NCBI GenBank assembly: GCA_022749755.1
Contig: CM040448.1
Coordinates: 1,670,481-1,734,480, forward strand
Reading direction: 5' to 3'
DNA length: 64,000 bases
Origin: Azadirachta indica
Lineage: Eukaryota; Streptophyta; Magnoliopsida; Sapindales; Meliaceae
The notes beneath the pieces are model-generated. The model did not search any database. It was given only the letters and a program-made list of their open reading frames with translations, and was not told where the DNA came from. This document shows, piece by piece, positions 1 to 11,107 of the stretch. How positions within the stretch are numbered: position 1 is the first letter of the stretch; each line of letters starts with the position of its first letter. A program made the position numbers and the translations under genes.

Positions 1-80
1 AAAAAACAAACCAAACCTGTTTTTGGGCAACAACAGAAATAGAAGCAGTTTACAGGTTCCAGGTCTTGGAAAAAGTTGAA

Positions 81-88
81 TATAAATA
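81..88 (+). promoter_or_regulatory. Candidate TATA box of the PSY-like peptide gene
   Basis: A TATAAATA string lies about 265 bases upstream of the peptide gene ATG, which would give a 5' leader of roughly 230 bases. A second TATA-like string near 301 is too close to the ATG to be the better candidate. Position and consensus are the only support. Confidence 0.3.
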
Positions 89-270
89 ACATTTTCGAGC
101 AAACCAGAGCAGCAGAAAATTTCCAATTTCTCCCTTATTTACAGGATTTTTAAGTTCGGGAGTGTGCACCACCAAATATGCATTGAAGTCTCTTCATTGG
201 ATCTGAAGCTGATACGCTTTCCAAGAAGCAAAAAAGCAGAAGCTTTTTTTTATTATCGCCGAATCTTTTC

Positions 271-297
271 GCTCAGCTCAGCTCAGCTCAGCTCAGC
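271..297 (+). repeat. (GCTCA)n microsatellite in the leader of the peptide gene
   Basis: Five and a half tandem copies of the pentamer GCTCA lie 54 bases before the ATG of the PSY-like gene, probably inside its 5' UTR. Pentamer arrays like this commonly vary in length between individuals. Confidence 0.85.
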
Positions 298-350
298 CCA
301 TATAAAAACAAACAAAACTCTACCCATTTCCCGGAATTACACAAGAAATA

Positions 351-778
351 ATGGGTCGGCTTTGTTTTTCCAAAGTGCTTCTTCTTTCAGTGCTTCTGGT
401 TTTCTCTTTCTCCCATGGTATGTACGAATACTACTGCAGTCGCGTTTTGTTTTCCCCTTGGAGTTTTAATTTCTTCAGGCTCTTAATTATTACTTTCTTC
501 TGTCAATTTTCAGGATTCGGTAGAAAACTGATGGCGAGTGCTGTTGAGGTTCAAGATGCCACAGTTCACATCCAGGTTTGTTTTTTGTTTTATTTGTTTT
601 CAATTTTGTATTTTATTTCCAAATTTCCAGAACATGAATAAGTCAAAATTGTTACGTAATATTCCAGGAAGCTGGAGCAGAAGCAAGGGAGATGATTGAA
701 CTGATGGATTACAAGGAACCTGGGCCAAACACAAACCCAAAAGCTGGATATCTATTCAGCCCTCCTCCACAAGGCTAG
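351..778 (+). CDS. PSY-like secreted, tyrosine-sulfated peptide precursor
   Basis: The model joins exons 351..417, 514..575 and 668..778, all with GT-AG borders (donors GTATGT and GTTTGT), giving 79 aa. Residues 1-23 form a signal peptide: a Leu/Val/Phe-rich core ending in SHG. A GRKL motif follows at 25-28, a common position in plant peptide precursors. Near the C-terminus Asp57-Tyr58 opens a Pro/Asn/Gly-rich stretch (DYKEPGPNTNPKAG) like the mature region of PSY peptides, where the Tyr after Asp is sulfated by TPST. In that family the processed peptide is apoplastic and is sensed by LRR receptor kinases to control growth and stress trade-offs. What is seen is a signal peptide, a DY motif and the splice pattern; the PSY assignment is inference. 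A different short secreted peptide family is the alternative. Confidence 0.7.
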
Positions 779-3700
779 CAAATTAAAGAAGATAAATCTT
801 TGTTGTTGATCTTCTATTTTTTTTGTTTTTGTGTAACATAGTGGGATTTGGGAAGCCTAGAATTTTCTGTATTATTTATTATGTTGGTTTTGTGTTCTTT
901 AATTAGCCTAACTTCAATCTGTGAAGAGTTGTTGAAAGTTGTATTTCTTGTTTCTAAGGAAACTTTTGGTTCTCCAGTACTGTATCCAAATGAATTCCAT
1001 GCTATGAAAAAATAAGCTCATGCTGTATTTTTATTCAATATAAATTGTATGAATTTTATTAATTCTTCCAGATTCATAGATGATTGCAATTTGGGATTTC
1101 TCTGATTCAGGAGCACATTAATTGAGTGAATATTGAAAGGGAGTCCACTACGTATTGGTGATTTTACAATTGAATTGTTTGGTGAGATGAAAAATATGAG
1201 AGGAAATGAATAGAATTCTAAAATCCACATAAGAAAGTTGAGAGAGAATTAACTTAAATTACTTCTCCTTTAGCATATAATTATGAAAAATTTTGCAATT
1301 TTTACAAGTTATTAGAATATTGGGATTTTTATAGTTCCTAATAACCAGTTTGACTATTTTTAAAAGTGAAAAGACTTTAATTGACTTGAATTTTAATTTT
1401 TTTATTTTACTTTTTTTTAATTAGGAATGGACAAAAAAAAATTGAAAAACCAAATTAAAATAAATTGATATGTTCACTTTAGTTTCATATGGTTTTGTTT
1501 GGTTGTCAGTTATTAGAATTAAAAATTGACGAATTTAGAATTATTTTTTTTTATTTGAATCATTAAAATTAAAAATTAAGCTAAAGTTAATAACGTTTTA
1601 GAAATTTATTTTTATAGACGTATAAATTATTTATAAACAGTTATATTATATTAATATATTCCTACTCACAATTATTCTAATTATTTAGATACAAAAATTG
1701 CTTTCTAAAAAACTTGGATCAAAACTAAAAAAATTAAATTGAACCAATTAATTGGATCGGATCGATTTAGTTTAATTCAATTATATTTTTTTAAAATAAA
1801 ATCAAATGATATGTGTTTAATATTACTTGTAATAATTAAGTCTACTAATTTTGGAAAACAAAAAATATCTAAATAATATAAAACTTAAGTTGCGGTCCTT
1901 GTGGACCATAAATATTAAGTTATATTTTCAATATTATGTTAATACCTTATACCATACATCTCTCGTCTTAATAATTATTTTTTCTAAATTTTTATGAAAG
2001 TAATTAAAATTTATTTTACATAAATTTTCACTGTCTTTTGTAACATCCACACATTGAGATTATGAACCACTCTGGTATTAACTGTAACAACTTAAATCTA
2101 AAATTAAGTAGATATTTATTCGCTTTGAGAACATAACTTGCCACGGTTTTATTTTTGAACTTTTTATCTTAAAACACGCTTATTTAATTAAGAAGATTCA
2201 AAGCTTATAAACCATCCAATTTAACTCTCGCTAGCTATGTAAGATTGATAATTGTTGTTGTGGAATTCAATTTATTTATTTCATCCGTAACAAAGTGATT
2301 TGTATATGATTGACTCTAATTTGTTAGTATGATCAAATTATGAAATTTTATAAAGATTAATATATATTTGAAGTTGGTAGCTTTTCATTTGAAAATTCTT
2401 TATGTTACTTGCATAAAGAAGCACGCAAATATTTCACCGGATTGTGTGATCAAATTATGAAATTTTATAAATATATAAGATGTTGTATTTTTAATTAGCA
2501 ACGATTGTTTCAAAGTCTATTTTTTGTAAAACAATTTAGATATGCTACACCACCTTTGCTTGTATAAAGTTTCTTTATTTGTTATTTAGTTTCTACTTTG
2601 TAAACTGTTTGGGGTTTGCGAATTCAAGGTTTTACCCAAGTCGTAACCCCCAAATCATGCAATCATGTTCTTATTCAATGAATTTAATGGGCCTGCTTTT
2701 GACCACTCGGCCCATTTAAAAGCAGCCAGCTTCTCCTTCGACGCGAAGAAAGAATAATCAATAATGGGCCCGAGAAAATCTATTCATAATCCAATTCACA
2801 TCACTTTCACATATGAAAATTCTAAATCCATAATTGCACAATTAGCCAATCATAAATTGACAAACTTTATGATTAATTAATTTGTAATGCTTCCAAGAAA
2901 TTTCCTTATTGCAATGCATCACACGTTTCCATCATCTTCCACCATTAACTTACACCTAATCAAACCTTTTCTTCCAATACCTTACAAATATATGTGCGTT
3001 AGTGGCCCAATGAGGCTTAATTTTCATTATTATTATTATTATTGTTGACATTAATTTATGTTCACATTTTTATCAGAATTAAAGTTATAGTGTTGATGTT
3101 AGATGATTTTTGGGTCCTTTTAGGTAGATATATAAAATGGATTATTACACTTACCTAATGTATTAGGTGTGTGTAATTCAAGATGATTTGTTGATGATAC
3201 AAAATACAATTATAAAATAAACAAAAAAAGTATAAATAATTTACTATGCTTTGTATGATAGCTATTTAATATTAAAAATACAACAATTAAATTATTAAAA
3301 ATTTATCAAACATATACAATATGATATATTTTGAACGAAACTATATATTGAATCTTATTTTGAACATCATGAGAAAAGAAAAGAATTTACCAAATTTTCT
3401 ATTCTAATGCAAAATGTACCCAATCCCCTACTTTCACGTTCAAAGTTTGTCAAAACGTGAAGTAAGAGATCAAAATTTAGAATCAAATAGACAACAATTT
3501 TCCAAGCCAAAAAGTCCAAATAGTTGCCAAGCATTTACAACAATACTACAAAAGACTTGCCCCTAATTGACCAAACTCTTTTTAATCTTTGGCTTAAAAA
3601 GACATGCATAAAATAATAAAAGCAGCCCACTATTCTCACTTCCAAGAAACTTACTCTAAAATTAGTCAAACCCACTAAAAAAATAATTGGGGATTATGAT

Positions 3701-4483
3701 CAAATCCCCAAGTTTTTATGTTTTCTTAAGTAATGTCTTAGTTTATCCGTTCATATTAAATAACCCTCGTTAAAATGATCTAATTATCGTCATAAGATTG
3801 AATTTTGATCATTTTAAAGTTGCAGTAACATATAAAAACTTGTAGAGAAGTGGAAGAAATATGTGAATCCAATCTTGCCCACACCATAATTGGGGAGGCT
3901 TTGGTTTATTCTTCGTAATATATATTATTCGTTTTGAAGAAAGGAAGAAAAATATAAAAAGGCATGAACACTTCAAGATGTTTTGGTTGTGAGTAGAGGC
4001 TGCTCAGATTAGGGACCTATATTTAATAAAAATAAAAAAATTTCTTTAATTGAGAAATCTTAGAAAGTAGGTGCTTAGGTAATAAAATCCCAAATGGAAT
4101 ACTGGGCAGATTCCTGGCAACTCCCCCGTAAAATCCAAGAAAAAAAAAAGACAAAAGAAAAGGCAGGCGAGCCTGACTCACTCCCAACACGCAGAAAAAG
4201 AGAAATTTCATCCTGAATTTAGCAGCAAGAGACCATTTCTTTTCCATGCAGCAGCCACCTTCCAGGAGTTTCCCTGGAAAGTTGACTGCTTGATGTCTTC
4301 AAAAACTAAGACTAAGTTAGAACTTCTTTATAAATACAACAATCCTCAATCTCCTTTCCCCACAACAAATCCATGTAAATTATTTCTTCCTTCTATGCTT
4401 ACAAACAACATCAAGCAATCTTTATATTTTAACAATTCATACGCTCAATTCTATTGCAGGAGAGAATTTAACAAAACTGTTTT
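779..4483. other. Intergenic, AT-rich, no gene seen
   Basis: I find no coding potential on either strand. The first 200 bases are probably the 3' UTR of the peptide gene. The stretch holds low-complexity AT tracts and a 25-base direct repeat (2330 and 2447). Around 2680-2770 a short GC-richer patch has two GGCCCA/TGGGCC-type motifs but no open frame. From about 4000 the sequence should be the promoter and leader of the EF-hand gene. Confidence 0.6.
2330..2471. repeat. 25-bp direct repeat, 117-bp period
   Basis: The same 25 bases, beginning TGATCAAATTATG, occur at 2330-2354 and 2447-2471. The spacer between them is not duplicated. This could be the remnant of a small insertion or local duplication. 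Confidence 0.7.
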
Positions 4484-5116
4484 ATGGCTTTTGACGATTT
4501 GTACTGCCTCATCACAGGGGAGAAATCATCAGCAAACAAGAATCAACCTCCCTCACAATTCTTTGCATTCATTCATGTCTTGTTGTTTTACAAATTTTTA
4601 ACATGGGTCAAAGGAGTTAGCAATTTTTTTTTAAGATTTTGGTCTGTTTTGCAATCCCAACTTGAGTCCGCCGAGTCAGGCAACTGGGATGAGAAGAGCC
4701 AGAATTTTGAGTTTTGCAACAAACAAAGACAATCTAGCTTCAGTCAAAAGAAAGAAGATGGGAGCATCTCCAGGGAAGAAGTGGAGATGGTGATGGAAAG
4801 ATTGACAATTTTTTGCAGCCCAGAAGGTGACGAGCTTCCGCGGCGGTTGGATGCCAGTGAGCTTTCACGGCTGTTTGATGAGAAAGAGCCAAGCTTGGAG
4901 GAGCTGAAGGAAACTTTTGATGTGTTTGATGAGAAAAAAGATGGTTTTATTGATGCCATGGAGTTGCAGAGAGTTCTCCTCATTTTGGGAATGAAAGAGG
5001 GATTGGAGCTGGAGAACTGCACAAAAATGATCAAAACATTCGATGAAAATGGAGATGGAAGGATCGATTTTCAGGAATTTGTAAAATTTATGGAGAACAT
5101 CTTTATTGAATCTTAA
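4484..5116 (+). CDS. Calmodulin-like EF-hand protein, CML45/46 type
   Basis: An intronless gene of 210 aa. Two EF-hands lie in the C-terminal half: loop 1 at Asp149-Glu160 (DEKKDGFIDAME) and loop 2 at Asp187-Glu198 (DENGDGRIDFQE). Loop 2 is canonical. Loop 1 has Lys at position 3 where Asp/Asn is usual, so its calcium affinity may be lower. The N-terminal part has a hydrophobic segment at about 26-55 rich in Phe, Leu and Trp, which could anchor the protein to a membrane, then a Ser/Gln-rich linker. This layout fits the plant CML45/CML46 group, which are calcium sensors without enzymatic activity. The neighbouring lipoate ligase, MYB and expansin sit in the same order beside CML45 in Arabidopsis, as I recall. 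The start is the first ATG of the frame and keeps the hydrophobic region; a later start cannot be excluded. Confidence 0.85.
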   Translation: MAFDDLYCLITGEKSSANKNQPPSQFFAFIHVLLFYKFLTWVKGVSNFFLRFWSVLQSQLESAESGNWDEKSQNFEFCNKQRQSSFSQKKEDGSISREEVEMVMERLTIFCSPEGDELPRRLDASELSRLFDEKEPSLEELKETFDVFDEKKDGFIDAMELQRVLLILGMKEGLELENCTKMIKTFDENGDGRIDFQEFVKFMENIFIES

Positions 5117-5949
5117 TTCATTTCTGAAGATCGATAAAGCAGAACTTGACATGCAACATATTCTTTCAATTTCAACTTTTTATTGTTTTCTTATTTCTCT
5201 GTAGTTGTGATATGAACTTCTATGTACTTATATTAGATTAGCTCCATTTCAGAAGTAATTCCACATAAATAGCACTTGCAACTCTTTCAAACCAAAAGAA
5301 AAAGAGGCAAACGGACTACATAGCAGCATAATAATCTTTAAAGCCTTGTCCATGTATGCTCTTCTAATTGCTATAATTATAAAAGTGAGAAGGCAGAAGA
5401 AGGAAATTTCAAAGTTATGACAAAAATAATTAATATTTGACAGAACAAATTTACAGAGGTCATTTATCGTACATGCCGAAGCCAGGGACACTCCCTTCAA
5501 TTCAGGCAAAACAATCGGTCAAATTCTGATTGAGGAAGTTAGAGATTGAACTCTCCACCAGCAATTGGTCAAACCTCAGGCAAAATAATTCTTTTTCTTT
5601 AAATGCCGAACTGTGTCATCAGTTCAACTACCAACAAGTTGCACTTGACCTCGTGTAGCGATGTTAGAGTGATTCACGTCCATATAGCTGATATTGGAAG
5701 TCTATGAGTAGAAATGAAGCATCATCGCCTGCACAGTCTGTTCCTACCAAAGAGGAAGTTGCAGTGGAAGCAAAAAGCCTCAGATTCCATTTCTCGAATA
5801 TTTTGATATCAGAAAAAAAGGCCATCTCATTTGAGCTGCTTACAGAATATTGCGGGGCATGGATGCCTATAGAATATGAATCTGTGCGAGCAAGCTTTTC
5901 TTTGTAACTCTGAATCTTTTATCATACGACTGAAATACACATTAAAGCG
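5117..5949. other. Convergent intergenic region between the EF-hand and PPR genes
   Basis: The two flanking genes converge here, so the stretch should hold both 3' UTRs. No conserved coding sequence was recognised. A short plus-strand frame at 5704-5907 has no family features. Confidence 0.6.
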
Positions 5950-8078
5950 TCACCAGTAATCTGCACAAGAGCAGCTCCCATCTAGAAAACGGTGGAAACG
6001 GTTGGCATCTCTAACAGTTATATCCCTTTTTGTAAGCTTTGAAATAAGTTTAACAGCCGAATGACAATCCTCACACATCCTAATATTCTTAATTACATAG
6101 ATACGTGCTTCTGGTGATGTTTTCATAAGGCCATACGCTACAGCCAACTTCTCGCTATGATAACTAAGATAGTCTTCCTTCTGCTCATCCTCCACATCAT
6201 GAAGTACAGCAGTAACATCTGGTACATACCCCAACAGCTTAATCTTAGCTAATAGTTCTCTTACCTTCTCATATATCTGACTGGACTCTGGGTGATTACT
6301 GGACTCTGATACAAAAACATGGATAATATTCCTTATCTCAATCCAACTCGATCCGGGTTCTTTCTTAATGTTTCTTACCTTCATTAACTTCCGAATCTTG
6401 ACACTCCATCCCATCTTTTTTCGTTAGCATAAATATTGGAGAGCAATGCATAGGTTCCTACATCATTAGGCTCCATCTCTAAGATAATTTCTGCAATCCG
6501 CCTTCCAAAACCATAATTTTGATGGACCCGAGAAGCATTGAGCAAAGTACGCCATGCAACAACATCCCATTTGACTTGCGTAGACCTCATAAAATTCTCA
6601 GCCTCATCAAGTAGACCAGCCTTGCTCAGAAGTCCAACAATACATGTATAATGCTGGAGACCAGGTTTGACACCAATCTGTTTCATAAGTTGGTTCAAAT
6701 AGTAGAAACCCTCTTGCACTAGACCCAGATGGCCACAAGCAGAGAGAACCCCAACAAAAGTTACATGGTTAGGACATTCTCCTGCTGCCATCATGTCTTT
6801 AAACATAGTCAGAGCTTCTCTACCTAGTCCATGATGTGCATACCCGCATATCATTACATTCCAAGTAATGGTGTCTCGATTTATCATAACAGAGAATACT
6901 TTTTGAGCTGCTTCAATGTTGCCTCCCTTTGCATACATATTAATCAAAGCATTGCCAACAATAACATGCTCCTTAAAACCAGACTTCTCCGTTCGTGCAT
7001 GTAACAGATCTCCATATCTTAGAGCAGACAATGCTGCAGTAGAATTCAACAACACAGCAAAAGTAAACTCATTGGGAGTTATTTCTTCACCTTCTGTTCT
7101 AGAAAAAAAATTCAATGCTTCCTCATGGTAACCATTTTGGAAGTAAGCAGCAATCATAGCTGTCCATAAGACCACATTTCTATTTCTCAGACCATCAAAA
7201 ACCTTCATAGCATGTGAAATCTTCCCACATTTTCCATACATGTTTATCATTGCACTTGTAATAAACTCATCAGGCTCAACATCACTCTTCAACATCTGAC
7301 CATGAACTTGCAAACCCCCTCTCAGAAAGTTAAGACAAGCAAAAAGCCTGAAAGCATTCACATAAGTATTGCTATCCCACCTCACGCACTCACTCACCAT
7401 CTTACCCAAAACCTCAACCCCTTCCCTGAAACACTTGTGTTCTATAAGTCCGTTTAAAACTGAATTATACTCGAAAACATCAAATCCGGGCACGGAATTC
7501 AACAACCGTGTAGTCATTTCCACGTCTAAACACTTTGCATACAAATCTACAAGTGCATTCCTCACGTATTGATAAAAAATAAATCCACACTTCAACAAAT
7601 GCCCATGAAACTGCCTACCCTCTTCAACTCTTCCACTTCTTGAACAAGAAAAAAGTACGATAGAAAATACATACTCATTTGGTCTCAAATCATCCCCAGA
7701 AATCATATTTTTAAACAGTTTAAGATTTTCCAGTAACATCCCCTTATGTAAATACCATGTCATCAACGCACTGTAAGAAACCGCGTTCCTTTGGTGCATA
7801 TTATCAAACAATGTGCGGGCAATTGAAATTTGGTCACATTTTGCGTAGAAGTTGATTAAAGAGTTTGTTTGAACTATGTTTTCATGTTTGGGGAATTCAG
7901 CGGCTATGATCATATGAGCATGGATTGTTTTTCCTAGTTTTAAGTTTCCTGAATCAGCTGAGACTTTCAAGAGTTTAACGGTATCTTCAAGAGAGGGAAA
8001 TGCGTGATACCTTTTAAAAAAAATTGGCGGGAATTTGACAGCTGCGGCTGGGCGTGCTAGCGGTTTAAGGGCGAGCAT
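5950..8078 (-). CDS. DYW-class PPR protein (EMB2744-like), frameshifted
   Basis: An intronless PPR gene of the PLS class. The first frame runs 564 codons from the ATG at 8078 and holds a short targeting-like N-terminus, then tandem PPR motifs. It breaks near 6401-6404, and the E+/DYW portion continues in the next frame to a stop at 5950. Repaired by one base the product would be about 710 aa, as I recall for Arabidopsis At5g39680 (EMB2744). The DYW part has the deaminase-like HSE motif, the CEDCH zinc ligands, a C-x-C pair and the terminal Asp-Tyr-Trp. DYW-PPRs bind organellar transcripts and convert specific C to U. The break falls in the E region, just after the NEKRWDGV segment; without the shift the frame ends in about five missense residues and TAA. 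It is either a true lesion or a sequence error. Confidence 0.9.
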
Positions 8079-8470
8079 TGCTTTGTGTTACATAACACAA
8101 AACATTAGCCATGTGTTCATTATAGAATTTCTAAAAGTGTCTTCAGGGCGCTTGCACGTCGTGCTAAGCACATCACTTGTTTGTTCTTCCGAGGAGCCAA
8201 AAAGCAACATATTAGTAAAAGCCCTAATCTTTACAACCCGCGATGTAGGGGCTGCAGCTGCCTGCGGGGTGCTGGTTGTCCGTGGCGGCCCCAGTCAATT
8301 CCGGTGGGTGAGGGCGGCCGCTACTAGCGCAATAGAAGTGGGGTTTAGGGCTTTAATCCGGGCCTGGGTTAAGGAAACTTTTGTCTGGGCCCGGATCTAG
8401 CTTTCAAAAGTCCGACCCGCCCCGCACCATTTGCCAATTCTAATTGTGTCGGAGTTCGGGCAGTAAACGA
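8079..8470. promoter_or_regulatory. Bidirectional promoter with telo-box and Site II motifs
   Basis: This 390-base gap separates the divergent PPR and lipoate ligase genes and is much more GC-rich than other spacers here. A perfect telo-box (GGGTTTAGGG, reading CCCTAAACCC on the minus strand) lies at 8341-8350, and a Site II element (TGGGCC) at 8386-8391, with a second GGCC-containing match near 8361. In plants this pair marks promoters of ribosomal, translation and mitochondrial genes in dividing cells, which fits two organelle-related products. The open frame at 8035-8400 is a by-product of the GC content. Confidence 0.65.
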
Positions 8471-8827
8471 CGTAGTTTACGAATTGTTTCGAAGTTCTGC
8501 GACTGGTGTCTCTCGATCGAATCAGAAGAAGAAAACTCCATTTCAGGTAAGCCACTCAGTGAATTTGCAATATCCATGTCACAATTTTTTTTTTTTTAGT
8601 TTTTCCAAGTCAAATTTTGAACCTTGAATCAACTATAAACTACCATTACTTAGAATCCTCTTACGTTCCTTTATTGTTGATAGAATTTTGTCAAGCCTGC
8701 TACATGTTTGAATAATACTCAATAACCTTCATATTTTGTTAATAATGTTCTGTCATCAGTCGGTAGATTTTGTTGACACTGATGAAGAAAGATATTTTTT
8801 GGTTGGGTTAGATTTTAGTGGCGTTGG

Positions 8828-11107
8828 ATGATGATACAGCAAAGAGCAAGAAAACTGGGGCTTCCACTAATGAATCTTGTGAGATTAAACAGAACACCCA
8901 TTTTGCAGCAACTATATTTGGAGGAAAAGCTGCTTCGTACATCGTCTGATAATTGGTGTATCATAAATGATGGAACAGATACGCCTGCCATTGTTATGGG
9001 GATCTCTGGGTAAGTATGTTAAGGTAAGTTTGCAAGTGTTTTTGTGAAAGTGCCTTCCAGTAAGTGCTTACTTTCAGAGCACCTAAAAGCCAATCTTTTT
9101 AAGAAAGAAGTACAAGTTCCGTTTTTACCTTTTTTTGTTATTAAGAAAAGGTTTTAGGGAGAATATATATCAAGTGCTTATCAAAAACTAGCTCAAAATG
9201 CTTTCTTGATCCTATAAAGCCTTCTAGCTATCTTGTTCTAAATACTGTGAAACAGGAAGCTACAAAACTTCTGATTTTCTTGAGAGAATAATGTGGATCA
9301 TATTGCAACCTTGCTTGTGATATGCTTCCTGAGAGAGATCTAATTTGAATGGTGGGTCTGTTTTCTGCACAGGAAACCCCAAGAGCTTCTTGAGATTGGG
9401 TCTGTGTTGCGAGATCGGGTTCCTGTCATTAAGAGGTTTACTGGGGGAGGCACAGTTGTTGTTGATAAGGAGACTGTTTTTGTCACTTTAATATGCAACA
9501 AGGATGATGTTCCTGGCGTGCAACCATATCCACGTTCCATCATGTCTTGGAGTGGACTTTTGTATGATCATGTGTTCAAAGGGATTGGTGATTTCCAATT
9601 ACGTGAGAATGGTAATGAGATTTGGCTTTGCTTTGCATTCTTGTGCCAATTAGTTTATGCGTATTTGTTGAAAGTTTATAGAAATAACAATGCCTACTGA
9701 AACTTGTTTGGATGATTACACATATTCACGTCTATTCAATTAAAGTTTTGGGGTAAAAACAAAGAAATTGACTTTGAAATTTTGTTTTATGGGTTCAATG
9801 CAGAACTTCTTACTGCACTAAGTTATATATGTAGAGGTGCCTATGGATTTGTGTAATGTTATTTGTAAAATATTGCAATTCTGATTTCATTGTGGTTTTT
9901 CTTGTTGCTGTATGTGAATTTGTTTCTTGATTTGAAGTTTCTAAAATTTTATTACTAAATAAACCTTTTTTCCATACTTCATAACTTGTTTTAATCTTCC
10001 TCCAGATTATGTGTTTGGTGATCGCAAGTTTGGTGGAAATGCACAATCGATAACAAAAAACCGATGGATACACCACACCTCCTTTTTGTGGGATTATGCA
10101 GAGGGGAACATGGCCTACCTGAAGCAACCTGCACGGGCTCCTAAGTATAGAATGGTACTTTTTTTTTTCTTTAAATCTTCTCAATATCTTTTGCATCATT
10201 TTTCTCAATTCAAGCTTCGTAATATCTATCTCAGAGATGAGATAGAGAACATTGTAAATTCAGGGGAAAGTTGTTTTGCATACCCTAGTTATGTTTTGCA
10301 TTCTACCTATCATAGTACCATCAAATAATGCTCAATGAACAAGATTATTCACTTCGTGACCTCTCCCTGATTGCATTTCCTAGTTTTCATTGCAGTTGAT
10401 TTCTCAATCCTTAGAAATGTCACATAGAATTTATCTGATGCTTACAATTTTCTTAATTTGGTGTTGATGATGCAGTGATATTTTAGTCATATGCAGTCTG
10501 ATAGCAGGCTGTAGTATTACTATTGCATACCTGGCAGAGACACAAGGATGTTCCTTATATCTTGTATGCCACTTCTAAGCTTCATTATTTTCATTTTTCT
10601 TTTAAAGATCTACTCGTTATTATATTGCTTATTTGTGCATAAATTGGATGCATATGACATGTACACAAAAATGTTTAGTTTATTCTTGTGTGTTTGACAT
10701 AAATTGCAATATGCAAACAGGGATGCCTTAATTGCGTTCTTCTTTTCATGATCATTTATTTTGAACAGGAATGTTACCCTGTCTATTTAAAGTTAAGGGG
10801 ATCCGAGTTATAAAATGCTTTGCTTTGTGCATTTATTATTGTATTAAATTTATGTTTCATACCCGCTGAACAGGCAAGAGACCATACGGAATTTATCTGT
10901 CGAATGAAGGAATTTTTACCAAGATCGGTTTTCATAGAGAAAACTATTGAGTCCATTGAAAATTATTTCCAGGTGAAGCATTTAAACTTGGAGGCTGCTG
11001 AAGGACCTCGTGGAACAGAATTTGTTCATTCCACCAGGCTTCTCACCAAGCAAGAAATTGAGGAAGCTTTGGGACCTCAACCAGAAATTGTTGGCGTCAG
11101 TGTTTAG
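8828..11107 (+). CDS. LplA-like biotin/lipoate protein ligase family protein
   Basis: Four coding exons (8828..9009, 9373..9611, 10006..10154, 10874..11107) give 267 aa. A non-coding first exon probably ends at 8546 (CAG/GTAAGC). The fold is that of the BPL/LplA/LipB family. Exon 2 of the CDS has the nucleotide-binding signature KRFTGGGTVVVD, and exon 3 the GDRKFGGNAQ motif, whose Lys matches the catalytic Lys of bacterial LplA. LplA-type enzymes adenylate lipoate (or octanoate) and attach it to a lysine of lipoyl domains such as those of pyruvate and glycine-cleavage complexes. The large C-terminal domain of bacterial LplA is absent, as in the plant At3g29010-type protein. Two ATGs occur in tandem (8828, 8831); neither start gives an obvious transit peptide. 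Substrate and compartment cannot be read from the sequence. Confidence 0.9.

Noticed and set aside
164..641. Two overlapping frames over the peptide gene region
   Set aside because: They read through splice sites; the three-exon model explains the same DNA with a better product.
8035..8400. 121-aa plus-strand frame in the PPR/lipoate ligase spacer
   Set aside because: It overlaps the PPR start antisense and derives from GC-rich promoter DNA; no family motif.
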